From: Bacteroidales bacterium UBA1253
GTDB lineage: Bacteria > Bacteroidota > Bacteroidia > Bacteroidales > Paludibacteraceae
Assembly: GCA_002308815.1 (NCBI GenBank)
Contig: DBVX01000034.1
Coordinates: 4,484 to 14,778, forward strand
DNA: 10,295 nt
Direction of reading: 5' to 3'
Shown here: one piece after another, positions 1 to 5,272 of the stretch
Position numbering within the stretch: the stretch's first letter is position 1
How the letters are laid out: the number at the start of each line of letters is the position of its first letter
Made by a program: the position numbers and the translations under genes
Notes under the pieces: generated by a model
Seen by the model: only the letters and a program-made list of their open reading frames with translations
What the model was told of the DNA's origin: nothing
Databases searched by the model: none

Positions 1-28
1 AAGTCCTGCTGGGGAATCAGCAGGACTT
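1..28 (-). terminator. Probable terminator hairpin after pntB
   Basis: A perfect 10-bp inverted repeat (AAGTCCTGCT at 1-10, AGCAGGACTT at 19-28) with an 8-nt loop starts 5 bp beyond the pntB stop codon. A further G-C and a G-T pair can form inside the loop. Its place right after the last gene of the pnt operon suggests a transcription terminator. The U-tract that would confirm this would lie outside the left edge, so it cannot be seen. Confidence 0.65.
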
Positions 29-33
29 AGCGT

Positions 34-1560
34 TTAAAAGAGACTCATCAGTCGTTGCAGGGTCTCCTTCGCATCACCTAATTCAAGGTGCACGCCTCTC
101 TCTCTCGTATACAGCGGGTTCTCCACGCCGGCATAGCCGGGCTTCAAATCGTAGTTGCAGATGATTACCTCGGGCGCCTGGTCGACGTTGAGGACGGGCA
201 TTCCGTAGATGGGAGTGCCCTCGGCGTTGCGGGCGGCGGGGTTGAGCACGTCGTTGGCTCCGATGACGATGGCAAGGTCGGCCTTGCCGAAATCGTCGTT
301 GATGGCCTCCATCTCGTAGAGGTCCTCGTAGGACACGTCGGCCTCAGCCAGCAGCACGTTCATGTGGCCGGGCATACGGCCAGCGACGGGGTGGATGGCG
401 TAGCGCACGGTGGCGCCCTTGCTGACGAGCTTGTCGGCCAGCTGTTTCACCTGATGCTGGGCCTGGGCGAGAGCCATGCCGTAGCCAGGAACGATGATGA
501 CATTCTTCGCGTTGGCCAGCGCCTCGGCAACAGGGTCCTTGGCCTCTTCGGCGACGGCGGGCTTCTGCTGTTCGGCCTCGTCGAGCTGAGCACTAAGTGT
601 CTGCACGCGGCCCTCCAGGTTCTTCACGATTTCCTCGAGTTCTTTGATTTTCTTTTCCAGATCCATAACTCGTTTTACTAATTGTTCGTTTTCGTTATCG
701 GTTTGTACTTTATTATCGGGTTGTTTTTGAGTGGGTTTGCGGGTAGTACCCATGAGGATGCTCAGCAGGCTGCGGTTCATGGCGCGGCACATGATCTGCG
801 TGAGCAGCAGACCCGAAGCACCGACTATGCCTCCGACCGCCACGAGGAAGATGTCGCCGATAGCCATACCGGCAATCGACCCCGCCACACCGGAAAGAGA
901 GTTGAGCAGAGAGATGGTGATGGGCATATCAGCACCGCCTACACGGATGGCGAACATATAGCCGAATCCGCCGGTCAGCAGGAATGCGCCGAGGGCAATC
1001 CATACGCTGTTGCCGTGCAGCGTTCCCAACACGATGAACACAACGGAGAGAACGAGCATGCAGAGGGTGATGGCGGAATGAGCAGGATATACTTTCGGTT
1101 TGCCGTCAATAATACGCGCCAGTTTGCCAGCAGCGACCAGCGAGCCGATGAGGGTGATCATACCCACGGCAATGGCGAGTATGGCGGTAAAATTGACGAA
1201 CACGGGATATTCGGGTTCGCCGTTCATACCCCACCCCATATAGGTCATGACACCCACAAGGGCGGACGCTCCGCCGCCGAGACCGTTGAAGAGCGCGACC
1301 ATCTGCGGCATCTGTATCATCTGCGCACGGCTTGCCATCAGGCTGCCGATGAGCGCGCCAACAAGTATGGCAACGTAGATGGTCCATGCCGACAAAATAT
1401 CATTGAAGCACAAGGTTGCCACCACGCCGCACAACATAGCGAGTGCGGACAGCAAGTTACCTGCTACAGCCGTCTTCACCTTGCTCATCATGGAGATGCC
1501 AACAAGCACGCACACCGACAGCACTACGCTGACTACGATTTGTATAATACTCAGGGTCAT
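34..1560 (-). CDS. pntB: NAD(P) transhydrogenase subunit beta (PntB) with coiled-coil insert
   Basis: This is the beta subunit of proton-translocating transhydrogenase, an inner-membrane enzyme that uses the proton gradient to drive NADH + NADP+ to NAD+ + NADPH. Residues 1 to about 270 are a multi-helix membrane domain (dII) with family motifs GGADMP near 208-213 and SLLNSLSG near 217-224. Residues about 350-508 are the NADP(H)-binding domain (dIII), shown by PGYGMALAQAQ (358-368), HPVAGRMPGHMNVLLAEA (390-407), IGANDVLNPAA (433-443) and GYAGVENPL (475-483). At 508 aa it is about 46 residues longer than E. coli PntB (462). The extra length lies between the domains, where residues 294-326 form a near-perfect leucine/valine heptad coiled coil. 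The residue aligned with the E. coli proton-channel His91 is Asn92. The ATG lies 3 bp after the pntA2 stop, so the two are surely cotranscribed. Confidence 0.96.
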   Translation of the reverse strand: MTLSIIQIVVSVVLSVCVLVGISMMSKVKTAVAGNLLSALAMLCGVVATLCFNDILSAWTIYVAILVGALIGSLMASRAQMIQMPQMVALFNGLGGGASALVGVMTYMGWGMNGEPEYPVFVNFTAILAIAVGMITLIGSLVAAGKLARIIDGKPKVYPAHSAITLCMLVLSVVFIVLGTLHGNSVWIALGAFLLTGGFGYMFAIRVGGADMPITISLLNSLSGVAGSIAGMAIGDIFLVAVGGIVGASGLLLTQIMCRAMNRSLLSILMGTTRKPTQKQPDNKVQTDNENEQLVKRVMDLEKKIKELEEIVKNLEGRVQTLSAQLDEAEQQKPAVAEEAKDPVAEALANAKNVIIVPGYGMALAQAQHQVKQLADKLVSKGATVRYAIHPVAGRMPGHMNVLLAEADVSYEDLYEMEAINDDFGKADLAIVIGANDVLNPAARNAEGTPIYGMPVLNVDQAPEVIICNYDLKPGYAGVENPLYTRERGVHLELGDAKETLQRLMSLF

Positions 1561-1563
1561 CGC

Positions 1564-1854
1564 TTAGTGTTTTTTCTTGTTGAACATACGCAGCATACGG
1601 TGGGTGACACCGAATCCACCGAAGACATTGATGGTGGCAAGCACGATGGCGAGCATTCCGAACACCTGCGCCCAGACACCATTAAGTCCGTACGCCAGAC
1701 CGGTGGAAGCCAGCGCGCCCACGAGCGTGACACCTGACAAGGCGTTCATACCCGACATCAGCGGCGTGTGCAGCAGACTCGGCACGTTGCTGATAATGAA
1801 GTAACCGACCACTGTGCAGACCACAAAAACGGCTACCAGAATTAAAGGATTCAT
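1564..1854 (-). CDS. pntA2: NAD(P) transhydrogenase alpha-2 membrane subunit
   Basis: This 96-residue protein corresponds to the C-terminal membrane part of E. coli PntA, here a separate polypeptide as in three-subunit enzymes such as those of Rhodospirillum and Thermus. It contributes helices to the proton-conducting dII domain. Three hydrophobic stretches are visible at about residues 2-22, 36-56 and 62-82, together with the hallmark PSLLHTPLMSGMNALSG (25-41). I start it at MNPLIL (ATG at 1852-1854). A longer in-frame start at 1914 would translate the AATTGAT repeat tract into a non-conserved leader. The tail is short and basic (RMFNKKKH). At the position where some split enzymes carry a channel histidine (NxIHG) this protein has Ser40 (NALSG). 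It sits between pntA1 and pntB in one operon. Confidence 0.93.
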   Translation of the reverse strand: MNPLILVAVFVVCTVVGYFIISNVPSLLHTPLMSGMNALSGVTLVGALASTGLAYGLNGVWAQVFGMLAIVLATINVFGGFGVTHRMLRMFNKKKH

Positions 1855-1860
1855 CTTAAT

Positions 1861-1895
1861 AATTGATAATTGATAATTGACAGTTGATAATTGAA
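1861..1895. repeat. AATTGAT heptamer tandem repeat
   Basis: Five tandem 7-bp units (AATTGAT, AATTGAT, AATTGAC, AGTTGAT, AATTGAA) fill 1861-1895 in the 79-bp gap between pntA1 and pntA2. The tract is much more AT-rich than the flanking genes and forms the left side of the inverted repeat at 1873-1925. Confidence 0.85.
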
Positions 1896-1925
1896 ACAAA
1901 TTGTCAATTATCAACTGTCAATTAT
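1873..1925. repeat. Perfect 22-bp inverted repeat inside the pnt operon
   Basis: Positions 1873-1894 are the exact reverse complement of 1904-1925, with a 9-nt spacer. Transcribed as part of the pnt mRNA, this would fold into a long, AU-rich hairpin between the pntA1 stop (1934) and the pntA2 start (1854). There is no GC-rich stem followed by a U-run, so I do not call it a terminator. An RNA processing or stability element, or a dispersed intergenic repeat, fits better. Similar AT-rich TTGATAATTG-type tracts occur between genes in Bacteroidales genomes, as far as I recall. Confidence 0.85.
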
Positions 1926-1933
1926 ACATTAAT

Positions 1934-3091
1934 TTACATTCCCATAGCCTTGCGGGCACCGGCGTGAAGCAGTTCGCCGTTGGTGCAGACCAGACTCTTG
2001 GCGATAACCTCGTCCTGCATGTTCAGCTCGATCTTGCCGTTCTTAACAAGGTAGGTGACGAGGTTGTACATGTTGTTGGAGAACATCCATGTCGAAGACG
2101 TGGGCAGCTCGCCCGGGATGTTCTTCACGCCGATGAGGGTGACACCGTGTTTCACTTCGATGGTTCCCTTCGGGGTGATGTCGCAGTTACCGCCTTGGTC
2201 GATGGCGATGTCCACGATAACGGCGCCTTTCTTCATACCTTTGACGGTATCCTCGGTGATGATGACAGGAGCCAGTTCGCCCGGAACAAGTACGGAGCAG
2301 AAGACGATATCCATCTGCTGGATGGTCTCTTTGAGCTGCTCGCGCTCCTTGGCAAGCACGTCTGCGGGCAGAGACTTGGCATAACCGCCCTCACCGACAG
2401 CGAGTTCAGCGGGAACACCGGTCTCGATAACCTGTGCGCCGAGCGACTTGGCGTTCTCGGCAGCCATCGGACGGATATCGGCAGCGTAGGTGGTAGCACC
2501 CAGACGCTTGGCGGTAGCGAGAGCCTGAAGACCGGCAACACCCACACCGATAACCATAACCTTCGCCTGCTCGATCTTGCCCACGGCGGTGAACATCTGC
2601 GGGATAAAGGAAGTCATGTGGTCAGCAGCCATGATGATGCCCTTGTAACCCGCGCAAGTGGACATGGAGGTCAGCGCGTCCATGTTCTGCGCACGGCTGA
2701 TACGGGGTATGCAGTCCAGCGTGAAGGCGGTAACACCCTGAGCGGTGAGTTTCTTCACCATCTCGTGGTTGACGGGAGAAGCGGGGTGGATGAAGGTGAT
2801 GAGGTACTGGCCCTTGTGCATCAGTTCAACCTCGTGCTTACCGAGCTGCTCGTTGAACAGCGGCTCTTTCACTTTGAGGATGAGTTCGGCCTGGGTATAG
2901 ATATCCTCAGCCTTCGCCATCATCTTCGCACCTGCCTTGGCGTACTCTTCATCATGATAGAGAGCACCGTCACCGGCGTGATTCTCAACCAGAACGGTAT
3001 AACCGTCCTTAACGAACTTACCAACGGTTTCGGGGGAGCATGCAACGCGGTTCTCGCCGTGCATAATCTCTTTTGGAATACCAATAATCAT
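1934..3091 (-). CDS. pntA1: NAD(P) transhydrogenase alpha-1 NAD(H)-binding subunit
   Basis: This 385-residue protein is the soluble cytoplasmic dI domain that binds NAD(H) and passes hydride to NADP(H) on the beta subunit. It is related to alanine dehydrogenase. Visible motifs are the N-terminal GIPKEIMHGENRVACSPETV (4-23), the loop IPRISRAQNMDALTSMST (128-145) whose Arg, Gln and Asp contact nicotinamide in the family, the Rossmann loop GVGVAGLQA (182-190), DIRP (205-208) ending the second beta strand, and DIAIDQGGNCD (294-304). Length matches stand-alone alpha-1 subunits. The ATG at 3089-3091 begins the conserved MIIGIPKE sequence directly. It is the first gene of pntA1-pntA2-pntB and has a promoter-like motif about 78 bp upstream. 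Confidence 0.96.
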   Translation of the reverse strand: MIIGIPKEIMHGENRVACSPETVGKFVKDGYTVLVENHAGDGALYHDEEYAKAGAKMMAKAEDIYTQAELILKVKEPLFNEQLGKHEVELMHKGQYLITFIHPASPVNHEMVKKLTAQGVTAFTLDCIPRISRAQNMDALTSMSTCAGYKGIIMAADHMTSFIPQMFTAVGKIEQAKVMVIGVGVAGLQALATAKRLGATTYAADIRPMAAENAKSLGAQVIETGVPAELAVGEGGYAKSLPADVLAKEREQLKETIQQMDIVFCSVLVPGELAPVIITEDTVKGMKKGAVIVDIAIDQGGNCDITPKGTIEVKHGVTLIGVKNIPGELPTSSTWMFSNNMYNLVTYLVKNGKIELNMQDEVIAKSLVCTNGELLHAGARKAMGM

Positions 3092-3121
3092 ACGGATGAT
3101 TAGTTTTTTAGTTTGTTTATT

Positions 3122-3156
3122 GGGTCCCGTTATGCATTTGAAACAAGGACGGACCC
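3122..3156 (-). other. Stem-loop in the pnt operon 5' leader
   Basis: GGGTCC at 3122-3127 pairs with GGACCC at 3151-3156, and two or three further pairs can form past a single-base bulge. It lies between the predicted promoter and the pntA1 start codon, so it would be in the 5' untranslated RNA. There is no U-tract on either side. Whether it regulates anything is unknown; a chance 6-bp stem cannot be excluded. Confidence 0.4.
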
Positions 3157-3168
3157 GTCTCCTCGTAT

Positions 3169-3176
3169 CAAATATA
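3169..3176 (-). promoter_or_regulatory. Bacteroidota -7 element for the pnt operon
   Basis: On the minus strand the sequence reads TATATTTG, an exact match to the Bacteroidota sigma-ABfr -7 consensus TAnnTTTG. It lies in the 106-bp gap between rluB and pntA1 and would give a leader of roughly 70 nt. I see no TTTG at the usual spacing of about 19-21 bp upstream (the nearest is 26 bp away), so only half of the promoter signature is present. Confidence 0.55.
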
Positions 3177-3197
3177 AATCATATAACAGGTTTCTTG

Positions 3198-4169
3198 TCA
3201 TTCAAACGCCCCCATCTGCAACATCGCGACCTCTTTGGGAGTGAGGAAACGGAACCTGCCTCTGGGTACGTTCTTCTTGGTCAGACCGGCGAAGCTCACG
3301 CGGTCGAGCTGCATGACGCGGTATCCCGCCTGCTCGAACATACGGCGGACAACACGGTTCTGACCGGAATGTATCTCCAGTCCGATGTGCAGCCTGTCCC
3401 CTTGAGGGAACTCAAGCGCGTCAGGGACTATCTTTTCGCCGTCAAGCACAACCCCCTCGCGCAAAGCCTGCTCCGCCTCCACGGAGAGTTCCTTGTCAAG
3501 GGTGGCGGCATAGACTTTCTTCTTGCCGAACTTGGGGTGCGTGAGTCTGGCGGCGAGGTCGCCGTCGTTGGTAAGCAGCAGCACACCGGTGGTGTTGCGG
3601 TCAAGCCGTCCCACAGGATAGACCCGCTCGGGGCAGGCATCCCGCACTATGTCCATAACGGTGTGACGCTCCTGCGGATCGTCGGTGGTGGTGACGGTGT
3701 TCTTGGGTTTGTTGAGCAGGATATACACTTTCTGCTCGCGGCGCACCGCCTGATCGTGGAAGAGGACACGGTCGGTAGGCATAACCTTTGCTCCGAGACT
3801 GTCCACCACCACGCCGTTGACGCTCACCACGCCTGCACGGATGTAGTCGTCCGCCTCACGGCGCGAGCAGATACCCGCGTTGGCAAGGTACTTGTTGAGC
3901 CGGACGGGTTTGGAGGGATCCTCAAAACGCTGTCTGAACTGCTGTTGCTTGCGGCGAGTATAGACTTCGGGATTACGCTTCAGTTGAGGTTTGTCCGCAG
4001 GTTGTTCCCCACGGCGGGGACGGTTGTCCTCACGGCGCAAGCGGCTTTCACCGCGCTGACGGTCAGCATCCTCGCGCTCGCGGCGGGACATCTGATAATC
4101 GCCCCGCTGAACGTATGTGTGGAAAGAGGGTCTTCCCTGTTCGGGATTATGACCGGATGTGTTCTTCAT
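3198..4169 (-). CDS. rluB: RluB-family 23S rRNA pseudouridine synthase
   Basis: This 323-residue protein belongs to the RsuA/RluB family, which isomerises a specific uridine of rRNA to pseudouridine; E. coli RluB acts at 23S U2605. Residues 89 to about 135 are an S4 RNA-binding domain (VRLNKYLANAGICSRREADDYI). The synthase domain follows, with LLNKP (151-155) and the catalytic motif VGRLDRNTTGVLLLTNDGDL, in which the active-site Asp is residue 190. The C-terminal NRVVRRMFEQAGYRVMQLDRV is also typical. Residues about 26-85 are a low-complexity, Arg/Glu/Gln-rich tail ahead of the S4 domain. I chose ATG 4167-4169 (MKNTSG); the longer start at 4214 runs into a hairpin, and MSRRER (residue 27) is another possibility. 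RluB rather than RsuA or RluE is inferred from overall similarity. Confidence 0.88.
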   Translation of the reverse strand: MKNTSGHNPEQGRPSFHTYVQRGDYQMSRREREDADRQRGESRLRREDNRPRRGEQPADKPQLKRNPEVYTRRKQQQFRQRFEDPSKPVRLNKYLANAGICSRREADDYIRAGVVSVNGVVVDSLGAKVMPTDRVLFHDQAVRREQKVYILLNKPKNTVTTTDDPQERHTVMDIVRDACPERVYPVGRLDRNTTGVLLLTNDGDLAARLTHPKFGKKKVYAATLDKELSVEAEQALREGVVLDGEKIVPDALEFPQGDRLHIGLEIHSGQNRVVRRMFEQAGYRVMQLDRVSFAGLTKKNVPRGRFRFLTPKEVAMLQMGAFE

Positions 4170-4210
4170 ATAAAAAGATACGGAATGCCCGTAACAATCT
4201 CCATTCAACC

Positions 4211-4257
4211 GCAAAGGCTCCTTGCTGTTACTTTGGATAACAGGTTAGAGCCTTTGC
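4211..4257. other. Two-tier stem-loop between rpmF and rluB
   Basis: A perfect 10-bp stem (GCAAAGGCTC at 4211-4220 with GAGCCTTTGC at 4248-4257) encloses a 4x4 internal loop, then a perfect 6-bp stem (CTGTTA at 4225-4230 with TAACAG at 4238-4243) with a 7-nt loop. In minus-strand transcripts it follows rpmF by about 24 nt and precedes rluB by about 41 nt. No U-tract follows it on the minus strand, so it is not a standard intrinsic terminator. It may stabilise or end the rpmF message, or sit in the rluB leader. Confidence 0.7.
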
Positions 4258-4281
4258 ACGGAGTTTCTTTAATGGTTAGGT

Positions 4282-4467
4282 TTACGCCTCGGCGGCATGT
4301 TCTACAGCCAGTTTGCCACGGTAGTACCCGCATTCGGGGCAGATGGTGTGGTAGATGTAGTGCGCGCCGCAGTTGGGGCAGATGGCCAGAGCAGGCATCT
4401 TCGCCACGTCATGGGTACGGCGTTTCGCTTGTCTGGTGTGCGATTGTCTTCGTTTAGGATGTGCCAT
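4282..4467 (-). CDS. rpmF: 50S ribosomal protein bL32
   Basis: This 61-residue protein is the large-subunit ribosomal protein L32. It begins with the canonical basic MAHPKRRQSHTRQAKRRTH and carries two CxxC pairs (C30/C33 in ICPNCG and C43/C46 in ICPECG) expected to bind one zinc ion. Its length is normal. It starts 21 bp after the stop of the DUF177 gene and is almost certainly cotranscribed with it, the standard DUF177-rpmF pairing. In many Bacteroidales, as I recall, fabH follows next; here an rluB-like gene follows instead, after the stem-loop. Confidence 0.97.
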   Translation of the reverse strand: MAHPKRRQSHTRQAKRRTHDVAKMPALAICPNCGAHYIYHTICPECGYYRGKLAVEHAAEA

Positions 4468-4488
4468 AATTGTTATGTGTTAATGAGT

Positions 4489-4914
4489 TTATATTTCTTC
4501 GGGTTCTTCCTCGGTGTTCCGGAGGTGGTTTTGGAGAAGGGCAACCATTTCGGGGTTGCATCCGCCATCGGGGTGACAGTGCACCATCGGAAGATTCACT
4601 ACTGATATTTCATACGCAAGCCATAGCAGGTCTATTGTCTGCTGTTCAAGTTCAATTGTATCCTCGCCATCCACACCGACAGTCATCGGGTCAAGACACC
4701 GGTCGCACGCCACTTCGACCTGACCGTGAACCTTCATGCGCAGCATGCTGCTGTCATGCCGGATGGTGAGTTGTGCGTGCGCGCGGATATTGCCGCCAAG
4801 CAATTCAGTCTTTTCAACCGACTGTATATAAGGAGTTTCAAGCACAAAATCAAAGTCATACAAGCCCTCCTTGAACTGATCCAAAGCGAGGTTGTCCAAC
4901 CGGTAATCCTTCAT
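4489..4914 (-). CDS. DUF177/YceD family protein
   Basis: This 141-residue protein belongs to the DUF177 (YceD) family, whose members sit beside rpmF and are linked to accumulation of 23S rRNA/large-subunit assembly; the exact mechanism is not established. The family signature is the VACDRCLDP segment (68-76), with the Cys pair C70/C73. A second pair, C113 and C119 in VHCHPDGGCNPEM, suggests a possible metal site, which is my inference. The C-terminus is acidic (NTEEEPEEI), common in the family. The start (ATG 4912-4914) lies about 24-30 nt downstream of a well-formed Bacteroidota promoter. It heads the DUF177-rpmF operon and is divergent from nadK. Confidence 0.88.
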   Translation of the reverse strand: MKDYRLDNLALDQFKEGLYDFDFVLETPYIQSVEKTELLGGNIRAHAQLTIRHDSSMLRMKVHGQVEVACDRCLDPMTVGVDGEDTIELEQQTIDLLWLAYEISVVNLPMVHCHPDGGCNPEMVALLQNHLRNTEEEPEEI

Positions 4915-4944
4915 CCGTGTCAGTTTTTACGCACAAATCGGCGG

Positions 4945-4976
4945 CAAAGGTATTGCAAAGTATCGAAACGTACAAA
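4945..4976 (-). promoter_or_regulatory. Promoter of the DUF177-rpmF operon
   Basis: On the minus strand a -33 element TTTG (4973-4976) is followed after 20 bp by the -7 element TACCTTTG (4945-4952). This matches the Bacteroidota consensus TTTG-N19-21-TAnnTTTG in both parts and spacing. Transcription should start near 4938, giving a leader of about 25 nt before the DUF177 ATG. Confidence 0.8.
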
Positions 4977-4991
4977 TGAATTTTTCAAAAT

Positions 4992-5000
4992 TTATCCACA
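4992..5000 (+). promoter_or_regulatory. DnaA-box-like 9-mer
   Basis: TTATCCACA matches the classic DnaA-binding consensus TTATNCACA exactly. It lies 15 bp upstream of the -33 element of the DUF177 promoter, in an AT-rich stretch of the divergent intergenic region. It is the only perfect copy I noticed, so an origin is not supported; DnaA-linked transcription control or chance are the alternatives. Confidence 0.35.
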
Positions 5001-5010
5001 ACCGTTTGGG

Positions 5011-5051
5011 ACTGTCAGGGATTGTCAGGGTATACTGTATTGTCAGGGTAT
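5011..5051. repeat. Direct repeats with TGTCAGGG core
   Basis: Two identical 13-mers ATTGTCAGGGTAT start at 5021 and 5039, 18 bp apart. A partial copy ACTGTCAGGGAT starts at 5011, 10 bp before the first. The array lies about 35-75 bp upstream of the DUF177 -33 element and about 200 bp upstream of the nadK promoter. The arrangement resembles a cluster of regulator-binding sites, but no regulator is known to me for this sequence. Confidence 0.6.
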
Positions 5052-5245
5052 GTGAGTACGGTGCTGCCTGCAGACTGACGCGGTAATTCCCAGCTCGGGA
5101 TACGGCACAAAGGCGTAACTTTTCGCGATGCACAGCCACAAGTGCTGGCAAGCATATCGGCAAACGTTTGGGCGAACGTATTGGCGAGTGCCAAGCGACA
5201 TGCAAAAATTTTGCAGAAAGGTTTTCAATGTACGGGTAATAGCAC
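5052..5245. other. Rest of the divergent intergenic region
   Basis: This stretch between the repeat array and the nadK promoter holds no gene I can support. Open frames crossing it on both strands show no conserved motif or plausible start signal. It does contain short symmetric elements: the palindrome CAAACGTTTG (5161-5170), two similar units GGCAAACGTTTG (5159-5170) and GGCGAACGTATTG (5171-5183), the stem TTGGC/GCCAA (5181-5185 and 5190-5194), and GCAAAAATTTTGC (5202-5214). These could be operator sites or part of a small RNA, but neither is shown. Confidence 0.45.
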
Positions 5246-5253
5246 TATCTTTG
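5246..5253 (+). promoter_or_regulatory. Bacteroidota -7 element for the nadK operon
   Basis: TATCTTTG is an exact TAnnTTTG match, 19 bp before the nadK ATG. The -33 position holds TTTT (5222-5225, 20 bp upstream), a weak match to TTTG. Transcription would begin near 5260 and give a very short leader of about 13 nt, which is common in Bacteroidota. Confidence 0.7.
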
Positions 5254-5272
5254 CGGCGGAAAAAGATTCACT

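Noticed and set aside
682..1737. A 351-codon plus-strand open frame opposite pntB and pntA2
   Set aside because: Extremely His/Asp/Glu/Gln-rich, antisense to conserved membrane domains, with no plausible start signal.
1855..1914. Longer start for pntA2 at 1914
   Set aside because: The added 20 residues come only from the repeat tract, and the conserved family sequence begins at the ATG at 1854.
1901..3103. A 400-codon plus-strand open frame opposite pntA1
   Set aside because: It mirrors pntA1, which has unmistakable family motifs. The antisense translation is His/Gly/Asp-rich with no recognisable domain, a by-product of codon bias.
4170..4187. TATCTTTT as a -7 element for rluB
   Set aside because: It ends 3 nt before the start codon, departs from TAnnTTTG, and has no TTTG at a fitting distance.
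3096..4457. A 453-codon plus-strand open frame opposite rluB and rpmF
   Set aside because: It spans two well-supported minus-strand genes and their gap, and its translation shows no family motif.
4927..5228. Small minus-strand open frames in the DUF177-nadK intergenic region
   Set aside because: They run through the DUF177 promoter and repeats, show no conserved motif and have no ribosome site.
4915..5272. A replication origin
   Set aside because: Only one DnaA-box match is present, with no box cluster and no neighbouring origin genes.
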